Assembly: GCA_019358945.1 (NCBI GenBank)
Contig: JAHHIE010000028.1
Location: 22,592-86,591, forward strand
Reading direction: 5' to 3'
Length of the DNA: 64,000 nt
Source of the DNA: Stenomitos rutilans HA7619-LM2
GTDB taxonomy: Bacteria; Cyanobacteriota; Cyanobacteriia; Leptolyngbyales; Leptolyngbyaceae
How positions within the stretch are numbered: the first letter of the stretch is position 1; the number at the start of each line of letters is the position of its first letter. A model generated the notes under the pieces. That model worked only from the letters and a program-made list of their open reading frames with translations. It did not search any database and was not told the DNA's origin. The translations under genes and the position numbers were made by a program. Below are positions 45,489 to 54,353 of this stretch, in pieces.

Positions 45489-45928
45489 CTTAGCTCGGAA
45501 TTATATGGAGTGGATCTCAAATTTACTGACCTTTGCCAGAAGGTAAAGGTGAGGGCTGCGTTCTTACCTATCAAATCATAGTACACTGTCCGTATCGTTT
45601 TTCTCATGCCTTAACTGCTAATTTCTTGGGAAGGGAATACGATCGTAGCGACCCACTAACCGCTCTTGTCACTGATAGTAACTGTTAAAAGCATGTAACT
45701 GCTTGTTAAAAGACAGATAAACCCCTTCAGAATTGCCTTTTCATCGTTTTCCAGTTGCAGTTGATGTCTTATCCAGGCCTGCCGTTCGCGCGATCGTGTG
45801 TCGCTTCAGTAAAAGTACAGCCGAGGAAGCATGCACCATTAGCCCGGCTGCTAAGCGCAGTTAGGATAGCAACAGAGTGATGAGGCTTTCTATATCTCTT
45901 TCAACATCTTGTTAAGGGGGACGATCAA
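45489..45928. other. Intergenic region
   Basis: Promoter space upstream of the AbrB gene. No gene seen. Confidence 0.45.
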
Positions 45929-45965
45929 AAAGAGGGTATGGGAGATAACATCCCACACCCTCTTT
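45929..45965 (-). terminator. Intrinsic terminator of the Spy-like gene
   Basis: AAAGAGGG/CCCTCTTT with an inner TGGGA/TCCCA extension; on the minus strand the stem is followed by TTTTTGA. A T-run on the other side would allow bidirectional use. Confidence 0.75.
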
Positions 45966-46040
45966 CGTTTAGAACTCAGAGCGAATTATTTTTGCAAGCG
46001 AAACAACACAATTGGCCTCACATTAAGCATATGTGCTGGC

Positions 46041-46502
46041 TTATTGGCTGGGCTGTTGGCGTCTCTGTTGTCTCTGTTGCCGAGCTTGCTCCAGTTGCTG
46101 GCGTTGTTCGGGGGTCAGCACCGCATCCCTCTGCTGCTTGGCATCCTGACGAATCGCCTGAATTTTGGCTTTTTGGTCAGCCGAGAGATTTAGGGAAGCC
46201 CACACACCGCGTGCTTTTTTGACTCGTTGGCCTGGTTGACCTGCTTGTCTTTGCTGTTTGGCCGCAGCGATTTGAGCCTTTTGCTCCGGTGTTAAAACAG
46301 CATCAATTTGACTGCGAGTCGATTCACGAATTTGCTTTAATTGTGCTTTCTGTTCAGCCGTAAGGTTGAGGTTAACACCACGTTTTTGGTACTGACCCGC
46401 AGAGGGCGATGGGCTTTGAGCACCCACAGGCAGCATGGGAGCTACGAAGGAAAGTGCAAGAGCCAACGCACCGGGTAGGAGTAAGAAGCGTTTTACGTTC
46501 AT
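46041..46502 (-). CDS. Spy/CpxP-like periplasmic protein
   Basis: 153 residues from ATG 46502; a signal peptide (LLLPGALALALSFVAPMLPVGA) precedes a Gln/Arg-rich helical body with four LTxxQ-like motifs (LNLTAEQKAQL, LTPEQKAQI, LNLSADQKAKI, LTPEQRQQL). The family includes ATP-independent chaperones and metal-stress sensors. Confidence 0.8.
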   Translation of the reverse strand: MNVKRFLLLPGALALALSFVAPMLPVGAQSPSPSAGQYQKRGVNLNLTAEQKAQLKQIRESTRSQIDAVLTPEQKAQIAAAKQQRQAGQPGQRVKKARGVWASLNLSADQKAKIQAIRQDAKQQRDAVLTPEQRQQLEQARQQRQQRRQQPSQ

Positions 46503-46689
46503 AGTGATTGTGTGTCTTGAAATGGACGCGTGGAAAAAACAACTGATGGTTCCGTTTGACGTTGCTATTTTGGAGATAAAAAGCGGGCTGAATGAGCAAA
46601 GGTTGTGCTCATTGATCTCGCCTTCCAGCAACGCGGTAGCAGTTGTATGGGTTAAGACCACGGTTAATTCCAAAAGGTTCAATGCCGCT

Positions 46690-48228
46690 TTAGCGCTCGG
46701 CAGAACGCCCTAACGTTGTGATGTAGAGAACGGCTTCATCGATCGGAATCCCCAGCACTTCATTGACCTGGTCGTCAAAAAAGCCAGCAATGCCACTCAC
46801 TCCAAGCCCAAGTCGAATGGCTGCCAGGTTGAGCCGTTGTCCTAAATGGCCTGCATCCATATGAAGGTAGCGATAGACGCGATCGCCATAGGCTGCGATC
46901 GAGGCCTTGAGATCAGCCGTATGAAACAGGACGGCTCCTGCATCACGACCCAAATCTTGCCATAAGCAGAGGAAGTGCAATTCCTGGCGAAAGTTTTTGA
47001 ACCGGATTTGGCGCAGTTCTTGAGTTTTCGGGGCGTAGTAATAGCAACCTTCTTCTAGCCCGGTGACGGAAGATACGGCAATAAAGGTTTCGACGAGGCT
47101 TACGTCAAAATAGTCGGGCGAACCGTCCAGCCCTTGATCAATGTAGTGCTGAGGCTGGTAAGTAAAGTCTAGCAGGGCGATCAGTTCTTCTAGAGTTAGC
47201 GCTGCGCCACTGTAGGTACGGGTCGATCGCCGCTGAAGCAGTGTCGTTTCTAGTTGCTCCAGTTGGCTACCCCAGTCGATCGGTGGCGTCAGCGTAGACA
47301 CCTTGAGGCAAAAGGGAAAATTGTACTTATCGTCACGCTGTGCGTAGGTTGCTGGCGGCTTCCAATTCACCTTAACGGTTGTATCGAGAGGCAGTTGAGT
47401 CGCGTGATGTAGATAGCCGAGGATCTGTCCATCTGAAAGAGACGGGTATTCGCGGTGTGTGGCAGCGGGTAGCGCTGTGCGTGCCAGAGAGAGATTTTGC
47501 TTAACATCCAGCAAATCCGCCAAGGGGAGAATGGCGATCGTGCCTTCTTGCTCAGCGTCTAAATAGAGGAGTTGCTGCATAGCATCATCGATAAAGCCTC
47601 CAATCAAGTGAGGGCGGTAGTCTGTGAGCGCGCAGGCAAGCTCAAGATTGCCGAGCAGATGACCTGTATCCAAACAGATGCGACGGTAGGCACGATCTTG
47701 ATAGCGCCACGCTGAGCGCATAAAGACAGCCGTTGTCACTAGGGCAATCTGTGTATTTTCAAGCACAGGATGCCAGTAGCAGGCGGCTTGCAGCTTTGTC
47801 CACACATCGCTCTCCCAGAAATGTATCAGGGAGTGAGTATACGCTTGATAGTTGTATAGCCCTGCGGGCAAAAGCGGTGTGCCACGGGAGATTAAATACA
47901 ACTCAGCTGGATAAAGCCCGCCAGCGGAAGGGGCAGCCCGCAAGTAATGGAAGGCGCTAGGGGTCGCAACTTTGCTAGTTAACCCATAGCTACAGAGGAG
48001 CAATCGCGATAACCGTCGCCACCAGATGCTGTTTGGGTCAGTGTCGAAAGTAGTTGGGGCATCGGTCAAATGGGGTTTTAGATCAATCGAGACACCAATT
48101 TTGTATTCCTTAAAGGGTAAAGGTTGCTTGCCCCAATCGAGCGGTTGCTGTTTCGTTTTGATCGTTTCGGAATTGTATTTTGTCCGCTCGTGATAGTGCT
48201 GGGCGATCGATACGGTAAAGTCCGTCAT
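46690..48228 (-). CDS. SagB/ThcOx-family nitroreductase-fold protein, duplicated
   Basis: 512 residues with two nitroreductase-like halves: 'RAAPSAGGLYPAELYLISRG' and 'TGHLLGNLELACAL' in the first, 'LLQRRSTRTYSGAALTLEELIALLDF' and 'DAGHLGQRLNLAAIRLGLGVSGIAGF' in the second. SagB enzymes are FMN dehydrogenases of azole-modified peptides, but no YcaO or precursor gene is nearby, so the substrate is unknown. Confidence 0.85.
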   Translation of the reverse strand: MTDFTVSIAQHYHERTKYNSETIKTKQQPLDWGKQPLPFKEYKIGVSIDLKPHLTDAPTTFDTDPNSIWWRRLSRLLLCSYGLTSKVATPSAFHYLRAAPSAGGLYPAELYLISRGTPLLPAGLYNYQAYTHSLIHFWESDVWTKLQAACYWHPVLENTQIALVTTAVFMRSAWRYQDRAYRRICLDTGHLLGNLELACALTDYRPHLIGGFIDDAMQQLLYLDAEQEGTIAILPLADLLDVKQNLSLARTALPAATHREYPSLSDGQILGYLHHATQLPLDTTVKVNWKPPATYAQRDDKYNFPFCLKVSTLTPPIDWGSQLEQLETTLLQRRSTRTYSGAALTLEELIALLDFTYQPQHYIDQGLDGSPDYFDVSLVETFIAVSSVTGLEEGCYYYAPKTQELRQIRFKNFRQELHFLCLWQDLGRDAGAVLFHTADLKASIAAYGDRVYRYLHMDAGHLGQRLNLAAIRLGLGVSGIAGFFDDQVNEVLGIPIDEAVLYITTLGRSAER

Positions 48229-48297
48229 AGCAGTTGCGGAAGAATGCGGCTCCGCTCCAATCTTGGCATTCTCTTGGGCTAAAGCGCCATAGACTGA

Positions 48298-49260
48298 TTA
48301 ACGTTTCATGCCTGCCTGTGTTGCGGGTGTTTGGGGTAACTGCCTGACGGCGGTGGCTTGCTGCTGTGCAAACAGTTGGAGGCGCGATCGCCACACTTGA
48401 TACCCTTTGACACTTAGATGCAGTCCATCTGTACTGAGATCAGCCGCTAAATCGCCATTAGCATCTGTAAAAAATGGATACAAATCTAGATAGTCGAGAC
48501 CTTCTGCTTTTGCCATCGCTGCCAAGGTCTGATTCAACTGTTGAATACGGCGATTGGGCATGATGGCTAACCGAGACTCCCAGAGCGCGAGTTGCTGATT
48601 GGGTAATGGGGAACTCAGGATGGGCGATCGCGGCAACCGACTCCCCGCGTGAGGCAAAATCGACTGCACAACGATTTGAGCCTGAGGATGCGCCTTTCTC
48701 AGATGCAGCATAATCTCACGATAATTTGCCAGCAGCGTCTCAGCGCTGAGACCTCGAATCAGATCGTTAATACCGATCATGACAAAGACCGTCTCTGGCT
48801 GCGTGCGATCAAACAGTTTGAGCCGTCTCAACAACCCAAACGATGTTTCACCTGAAATCCCCTGGTTCAGCCAAACAGACCCCTGAGGCAACAAATCGGG
48901 CGGAAACCATAGGCTAAGAGAGTCTCCTGCCAGGACTGTAAGCCCTTTTGGGTGTGACTCTGCCACAACGTTGGCCTCTCGCCCTAAGAGGGCAACCCAT
49001 TGTTCATACGTTAACTGACGGCGCTGGCCCAGTTCAGCCGCTGGAGGTACCTTAGCAGGCAGTGCTGGCACCGTTGACGCATTAACCTGCAAAAAACTAG
49101 TCAGGCTACCCGAACGTAGTAGCAATGCAGACCCAAGCAACAGCCCACTAATGCTAAACGACAGAATAGCCCAACCAGGAAGAGAAATGAATCGCCTAAA
49201 CACTGGCTCAGATTTAAGATGATTTGAGTCAGATTGTAGTGGCAATTTCAGGTTTTTCAA
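48298..49260 (-). CDS. SGNH/GDSL hydrolase-type membrane-anchored protein
   Basis: 320 residues. An N-terminal membrane helix (WAILSFSISGLLLGSALLL) is followed by block I AGDSLSLWFP, block III 'IGINDL' and block V 'TDGLHLSVKGY'. Paralogue of 8649-9599. Periplasmic ester hydrolase of unknown substrate. Confidence 0.85.
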   Translation of the reverse strand: MKNLKLPLQSDSNHLKSEPVFRRFISLPGWAILSFSISGLLLGSALLLRSGSLTSFLQVNASTVPALPAKVPPAAELGQRRQLTYEQWVALLGREANVVAESHPKGLTVLAGDSLSLWFPPDLLPQGSVWLNQGISGETSFGLLRRLKLFDRTQPETVFVMIGINDLIRGLSAETLLANYREIMLHLRKAHPQAQIVVQSILPHAGSRLPRSPILSSPLPNQQLALWESRLAIMPNRRIQQLNQTLAAMAKAEGLDYLDLYPFFTDANGDLAADLSTDGLHLSVKGYQVWRSRLQLFAQQQATAVRQLPQTPATQAGMKR

Positions 49261-49290
49261 GCGTCTTTATTCAGGTTTTTCCGGGCGTCT

Positions 49291-50847
49291 CTATTCAGCT
49301 TGTTTTGCAAACGCAACCTCGCCCGCAAACTCTTCGCCATACGCACCTTCGCCGTGTTCGTAGATGTCCAGCCCTTCATCTTCCACTTCAGGCTTGACGC
49401 GAAGTTCCATGAACAGGCCAAGCACTTTGAGAATCACGAAGGTGCCGATCGCGGCGATCGCAGCGGCAATCAACACCGCAATGATCTGGGTGACGATTTG
49501 ACCGGGGTTGCCGTAGAAAACACCGTTGTTGCCAGCCGCATTAACGGCTTTAGTTGCAAAAAAGCCAGTCAAAAGTGCACCAGCCGCGCCACCCACACCA
49601 TGAACGGGGAAGGTATCTAAAGAGTCGTCAAATTGCAGCTTTGCCTTCAAATTAACGGCGAAGAAGCAGGCAAGAGCGGTCAAGGCCCCAATAGCAATGG
49701 CAGCCAGTGGAGTTACAAAGCCCGCAGCGGGAGTAATGCCAACCAAACCAGCAACAAAGCCGCTGCCGATACCAACCGCTGTTGGCTTGCCCTTCAGCAA
49801 CCACTCGGCAATCAGCCACGTTAACCCGGCTGCCGATGTAGACACGGTTGTAGCTACAAACGCGACAGTTGCTAGGCTTCCCGCACCCAACGCACTACCT
49901 GCATTGAAGCCAAACCAGCCAAACCACAGAATACCAACCCCCAGCAGAACAAACGGCACGTTGTGAGGAATGACTGGCTTAGCCATCCAGTCTTTGCGCG
50001 GCCCTAGCACCCAAGCAGCTACCAGAGCCGAAACCCCCGAACTGATGTGTACAACCGTTCCACCTGCAAAGTCCAAGGCACCCATTCCGCCTAGAAAACC
50101 TCGACCCCAGACCATGTGAGCGAGGGGCGAGTAAATAAAGGTAGACCAGAGCACGATAAACCAGAAGAAGGCCTTAAACGAGATCCGCTCTACGATCGAC
50201 CCCGACACCAGCGCTACTGTGATGATGGCAAACATCATCTGGTAAACCATAAACACCTGGTGGGGAATGGTTGGGGCATAACCAATGGGGTCAGCAGCAT
50301 CAAAGGCCACTCCATTTAACCCTAACCAGCCCAGCCCACCAATAAACTGTTGAATCCCTTGCGCAAACGTTTGCCCCTGAGCCAGTGTGACATCAAAGGC
50401 TAGGCTATAGCCCCAGAGAATCCAGGTTACGCCCACAATCCCCATTGCTACCAGGCTCATCATCATGGTGTTGAGGACGTTACGCGATCGCACGAGTCCA
50501 CCGTAGAAAAACGCCAGACCGGGTGTCATGAACAACACCAAAGCTGAAGACGTCAGCATCCACGCAGTGTCACCCGTATCGAGTTTCGGTGGTGCAGGTG
50601 CAGCCGCGTCCTGAGCAACCGCTGGATCAACGAGTGATCCTGTGAGCAGACTGAACACCACGATCGCGAGTAACGATAGCCCAAGCACTGTCACCAATCG
50701 GCGCAGCGTTTTTTTGCTTCGTTCATCTGGTTCGCCGATCGCCAGCGAAACAAGACTCCGCCAGATTGAAGAAACTGAGCGAGCGAAAGAGCCGGAAAAA
50801 CGCCGACGCTTGTGCTTCGACCTTTTATGAAGCATTAATTTAGACAT
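49291..50847 (-). CDS. amt: Ammonium transporter Amt
   Basis: 518 residues. Eleven-helix Amt core with 'FMTPGLAFFYGGLVRSRNVLNTMMM', 'DFAGGTVVHISSGVSALVAAWVLGPRKD' and 'FPVHGVGGAAGALLTG' (conserved pore His). An unusual basic 75-residue N-terminal extension (KRSKHKRRRF ...) precedes the usual hydrophobic leader; a later start is possible. No adjacent GlnK and no clear NtcA site. Confidence 0.95.
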   Translation of the reverse strand: MSKLMLHKRSKHKRRRFSGSFARSVSSIWRSLVSLAIGEPDERSKKTLRRLVTVLGLSLLAIVVFSLLTGSLVDPAVAQDAAAPAPPKLDTGDTAWMLTSSALVLFMTPGLAFFYGGLVRSRNVLNTMMMSLVAMGIVGVTWILWGYSLAFDVTLAQGQTFAQGIQQFIGGLGWLGLNGVAFDAADPIGYAPTIPHQVFMVYQMMFAIITVALVSGSIVERISFKAFFWFIVLWSTFIYSPLAHMVWGRGFLGGMGALDFAGGTVVHISSGVSALVAAWVLGPRKDWMAKPVIPHNVPFVLLGVGILWFGWFGFNAGSALGAGSLATVAFVATTVSTSAAGLTWLIAEWLLKGKPTAVGIGSGFVAGLVGITPAAGFVTPLAAIAIGALTALACFFAVNLKAKLQFDDSLDTFPVHGVGGAAGALLTGFFATKAVNAAGNNGVFYGNPGQIVTQIIAVLIAAAIAAIGTFVILKVLGLFMELRVKPEVEDEGLDIYEHGEGAYGEEFAGEVAFAKQAE

Positions 50848-51407
50848 TTTGACCCAAAAATCCTTGCGAAAACGTCAATAGAAACGGTAGGCAACTCACC
50901 GATGGCAAGCAAGATCAGCACAATGGCTAGAAAACGGCTTGAGCGTTGCTTGCATTACTCAAGCCACTAGAGGACAGAAGACCTCAGTGGCAATTTTCGG
51001 ACTGCTATCCATGCGGGGCAGGTGATGGAAGCGCGAATACCCCTTTAGAGGGATTAACTCTTAGGAGTGATTGCACCAATTCTGGGAAGGTTAATTCTGT
51101 ATAGGAGATAACAGATTGAATTTCGAGGGGCGCTAAAGTACCAGGCAAGAACCCGCAGAGAGAACTGAACCTTCTACTGGAACGGGATCACGCGGCGATC
51201 GCGTGGGTGAGCGACAAAGTTGTACAAACCTCTAAAACTTTTTGATTAGCTTTAAAGGAAATTTTCTACGCTCGAACGTCTACCACCTACTAACCGCAAT
51301 TGCCGTGTCGCATAAAATTTGTCTGATACGTCACACGACTTTCAGTGGATGCATTGTTGACCTTTTCCTCGATACTGAAAGAAGGCTGCTCAAATCAGGG
51401 AGGACTC
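50848..51407. other. Intergenic region between amt and gshA
   Basis: Divergent promoter region. I looked for GTA-N8-TAC (NtcA) and the glnA-type riboswitch and found neither convincingly. Confidence 0.45.
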
Positions 51408-52559
51408 ATGCTGCTATCAAAAGGATTTGAGGTTGAGATCTACACCAGCACCCCTGAAGGAGACATCGTTGGGCTTTCTGACAAAATTGTCGCAGCCCTG
51501 GATGGCTTCGTTCGTGAACCCGATAGCCGCAACGTCGAATACACCACCCCCCCGTGCTACCGCTATGAGCGGCTACTGTGTGATTTAGTACGTCCCCGCT
51601 TGCACCTACGAACCTACCTGCAACAACTGGGAAATTACACCCTTATACCAGGCAGCACGCTTTCTCTAGGCTCCGTTGATCGCTTTTGGCGCTCCGATCC
51701 GGGTAATCCCTACCACAGCTATATCGAGCAAACCTATGGCACCAGCGTCGTCACGGCCAGTATCCATATTAATGTCGGCATCAGTGACCCTGACGTTCTC
51801 ATGCGAGCTTGCCGCCTCGTTCGAGTCGAAGCACCGCTCTACCTAGCGCTGAGCGCATCATCTCCGTTCTTGGGGGGCAACGCCACAGGCTACCACTCGA
51901 CTCGCTGGGGGCTTTTTCCTAAAACGCCAGCTCAAGTGCCGCTTTTTGAAAGTCACGCCCACTTTATTCGATGGACTGAGCAGCAATTGGCAGCAGGCAC
52001 TATGCAAAATGTGCGTCACCTCTGGTCGTCTGTGAGACCAAACGGCGATCGTCGCCCCTACAATCTCAATCGGTTGGAACTGCGCATTTGCGATTTAGTG
52101 ATTGATCCAGTCGCGTTACTAGCCATCACAGCACTCCTCGAAGCGCGCCTGATACAACTTATCGACGACCCAACGCTCGATCCACTGCTTAGCAGCCAAC
52201 TGCCTTCTGAAACTCGATCGCAAGCTCTGGCAGCTCTCGCAGACGCCAATGAAATTGCAGCAGCCCACCGTAGCTTAGAAGCACCTCTACAGCATTGGAA
52301 GGATGGCAGCACGATTGTGGCAAGAGACTGGATTGAGCAGCTCTATCAGGATGTCTGGCCGATCGCTAAACGGGAGGGCTTTAGCTGCTTCCTTCTACCG
52401 CTGAAAAAAATCCTGCGAGAAGGCAATGAAGCCCAACAGTGGCTCAAACTTCATGAGCAGGGATTAGCGATCCAACCGATCATGCAGCATGCCATTCAAG
52501 CCGCCGCTGCCTACGAACTTACGCTGCAAGACAACCTTTGCGAGCCACTAGTCGCCTAG
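51408..52559 (+). CDS. gshA: Glutamate-cysteine ligase, cyanobacterial type
   Basis: About 383 residues from ATG 51408, with GGGAGG upstream. 'KGFEVEIYTSTPEGDIVGLS', 'PDSRNVEYTTPPCYRYE' and 'ASIHINVGISDPDVLMRACRLVRVEAPLYLALSASSPFLGG' fit the cyanobacterial GshA family, first step of glutathione synthesis. Family length agrees. Confidence 0.9.
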   Translation: MLLSKGFEVEIYTSTPEGDIVGLSDKIVAALDGFVREPDSRNVEYTTPPCYRYERLLCDLVRPRLHLRTYLQQLGNYTLIPGSTLSLGSVDRFWRSDPGNPYHSYIEQTYGTSVVTASIHINVGISDPDVLMRACRLVRVEAPLYLALSASSPFLGGNATGYHSTRWGLFPKTPAQVPLFESHAHFIRWTEQQLAAGTMQNVRHLWSSVRPNGDRRPYNLNRLELRICDLVIDPVALLAITALLEARLIQLIDDPTLDPLLSSQLPSETRSQALAALADANEIAAAHRSLEAPLQHWKDGSTIVARDWIEQLYQDVWPIAKREGFSCFLLPLKKILREGNEAQQWLKLHEQGLAIQPIMQHAIQAAAAYELTLQDNLCEPLVA

Positions 52560-52933
52560 CGTCAGACAGCGGGCGGGGTTGTACTTGCTGTTTAGCCTAT
52601 TTAGCTTTCGCTGCCCTTAAAGGGGCTGAACAGCAAGCGATCAGTAGCCTACGCTGTATTCGACTTGTCAGAAGGCTTGGAGAAGAACGCTTGCACAAAC
52701 GCAACGCATTAGGGCTAAACCACTGGACTGCCTCGGTCGATCGTCTACACAGGTGGGCTGTCTGCAAGCGATAACATAATTTTGCGAGATCTCCCCCTGC
52801 GGACGGTGCCAGATTGAGAACAAAATCTTTACCAGCCTTACGGTATGGCTGATTGATTAAGAAAAGCTATCAGTCGTACCTTTTTTTACCCTGCTAACAG
52901 CGCTTTAAACAGCAACGCTGGCTACTCGAACAC
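52560..52933. other. Intergenic region
   Basis: No gene or structure that I can support. Confidence 0.45.
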
Positions 52934-53392
52934 ATGCTCAAAGTCGTCTTAGTTCATCCTCAGATCCCGCCAAACACAGGCAACATCGCTCGTACCTGCG
53001 CTGCAACCAATACCGAACTACACTTAGTGGGGCCGTTAGGCTTTGAAATTAGTGATCGCCACTTGAAGCGTGCCGGTCTAGACTACTGGCCGCATGTCAA
53101 CCTGCACTATCACCCATCGATCGAAGCCTTTCAAGCGCTACAACATCACCAGGGAGGGCGTCGTATTGGCTTTAGCACTTCTGGACGCTGTAGCTATACT
53201 CATTTTGCCTTCCAATCCTCAGATTGGCTTCTGTTTGGCAGTGAAACTCAAGGCCTGCCTGCTGATGTGCTCACCGCCTGTGACGAAACCGTCCATATTC
53301 CAATGGCAAGCCAGCATGTCCGCAGCCTCAACTTATCGGTGAGTGCAGCCGTCGGCCTCTTTGAGGCACAGCGACAATTGGGTCTCTCTTAG
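52934..53392 (+). CDS. trmL: tRNA (cytidine/uridine-34 2'-O)-methyltransferase TrmL
   Basis: 152 residues, single SPOUT domain: 'QIPPNTGNIARTC', 'FGSETQGLP' and 'VRSLNLSVSAAVGLFEA' are motifs 1-3 with the SAM-binding knot. Methylates the wobble ribose of tRNA-Leu(CAA/UAA), which is of interest given the unusual Leu tRNAs in this window. Confidence 0.95.
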   Translation: MLKVVLVHPQIPPNTGNIARTCAATNTELHLVGPLGFEISDRHLKRAGLDYWPHVNLHYHPSIEAFQALQHHQGGRRIGFSTSGRCSYTHFAFQSSDWLLFGSETQGLPADVLTACDETVHIPMASQHVRSLNLSVSAAVGLFEAQRQLGLS

Positions 53393-54353
53393 TAAACAAC
53401 TCCAGTGAGTATGCACCTTGTTTTGACCGCCAAAACAAACCTTAACTGCACAAGCATATACACGTCTTCACGCGCCATGTGTGGCTAAACAGCCCTGTCT
53501 TTAGAGGTCTATTGAGTGCTGGCCGAGATGATTGTGACCAGCAACTAAGCCTTGCCCTCAGACAACGCAAAACACTTAATGCGCATACAGCTATTTAAGA
53601 ATGAACTAAATATAGCCCGACTGCGTTTCGATCATTCAGCTACATTCGTCTCTACAAAGCGATAAAGATCGAGAAAGGGTTGTTCTACGCAGCACGAATA
53701 GTGAGCGAATGTAATAAGAAATTTCTATAAGTTCCAATGGCAAACCGATATCAGATCGTTCAATTCTTATCGTTGCGATTGATCCCCACTTGGCAGTACA
53801 ACTGATGCCTTCTCGCAAGCTTAAAGCAGTCTGTCTGACATAGCAGCTAATAAAGCGGGAGTTACTAATTGTGATAACGTACACAATTTCACGGTTGTTG
53901 AGGGCCAATTCTCAACGTAACGTGATCTCAGAAACGGTAAGCGATCGTGGTCTAACACTCGTCTGGTATGTAGTCGTAGAGTTGACTGGAAGGGGTTTTC
54001 CCACCTTCTCAAAAATGGCGCTAGACGGTTACAATCCCAAATGCATGTCAGCGAATCGGAAGAACCTTTATTCTTCCAAGATCTGAATCAATGCACTTGA
54101 GAAGAGGCTAGCAACAAGAGTGCAAGCACACGATAGCCGGATTCACAAAAGGCGATTAAAGGTTTTTTGAACACGGATTGTAGATTTTTGGGGTTATGTT
54201 AACTTGTCTAAATTGAGAAAGCAGGGTAATCTTGCCTAAGTGTTTGCCGCTAGTGATCTGGATCGCCTTTCGACGTGATTTCTATCATTGGCAGATGGCA
54301 AGCTGATGTGACTCAAGGACAGTTAAACGCTGGACATTTTAGGAGGTCGTTTT
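53393..54353. other. Long intergenic region upstream of the LysM peptidase
   Basis: About 960 bp. Contains one GGAAGAA/TTCTTCC hairpin near 54058-54077 and the ribosome site of the next gene. Short open frames resemble nothing. Confidence 0.45.

Noticed and set aside
46690..49260. SagB-type protein plus SGNH hydrolase as a RiPP biosynthetic cluster
   Set aside because: No YcaO, precursor peptide or dedicated transporter nearby; the neighbours are unrelated.
50848..51407. NtcA site or glutamine riboswitch upstream of amt
   Set aside because: Only imperfect GTA-N8-AAC/ACC strings were found, and no glnA-motif pairing.
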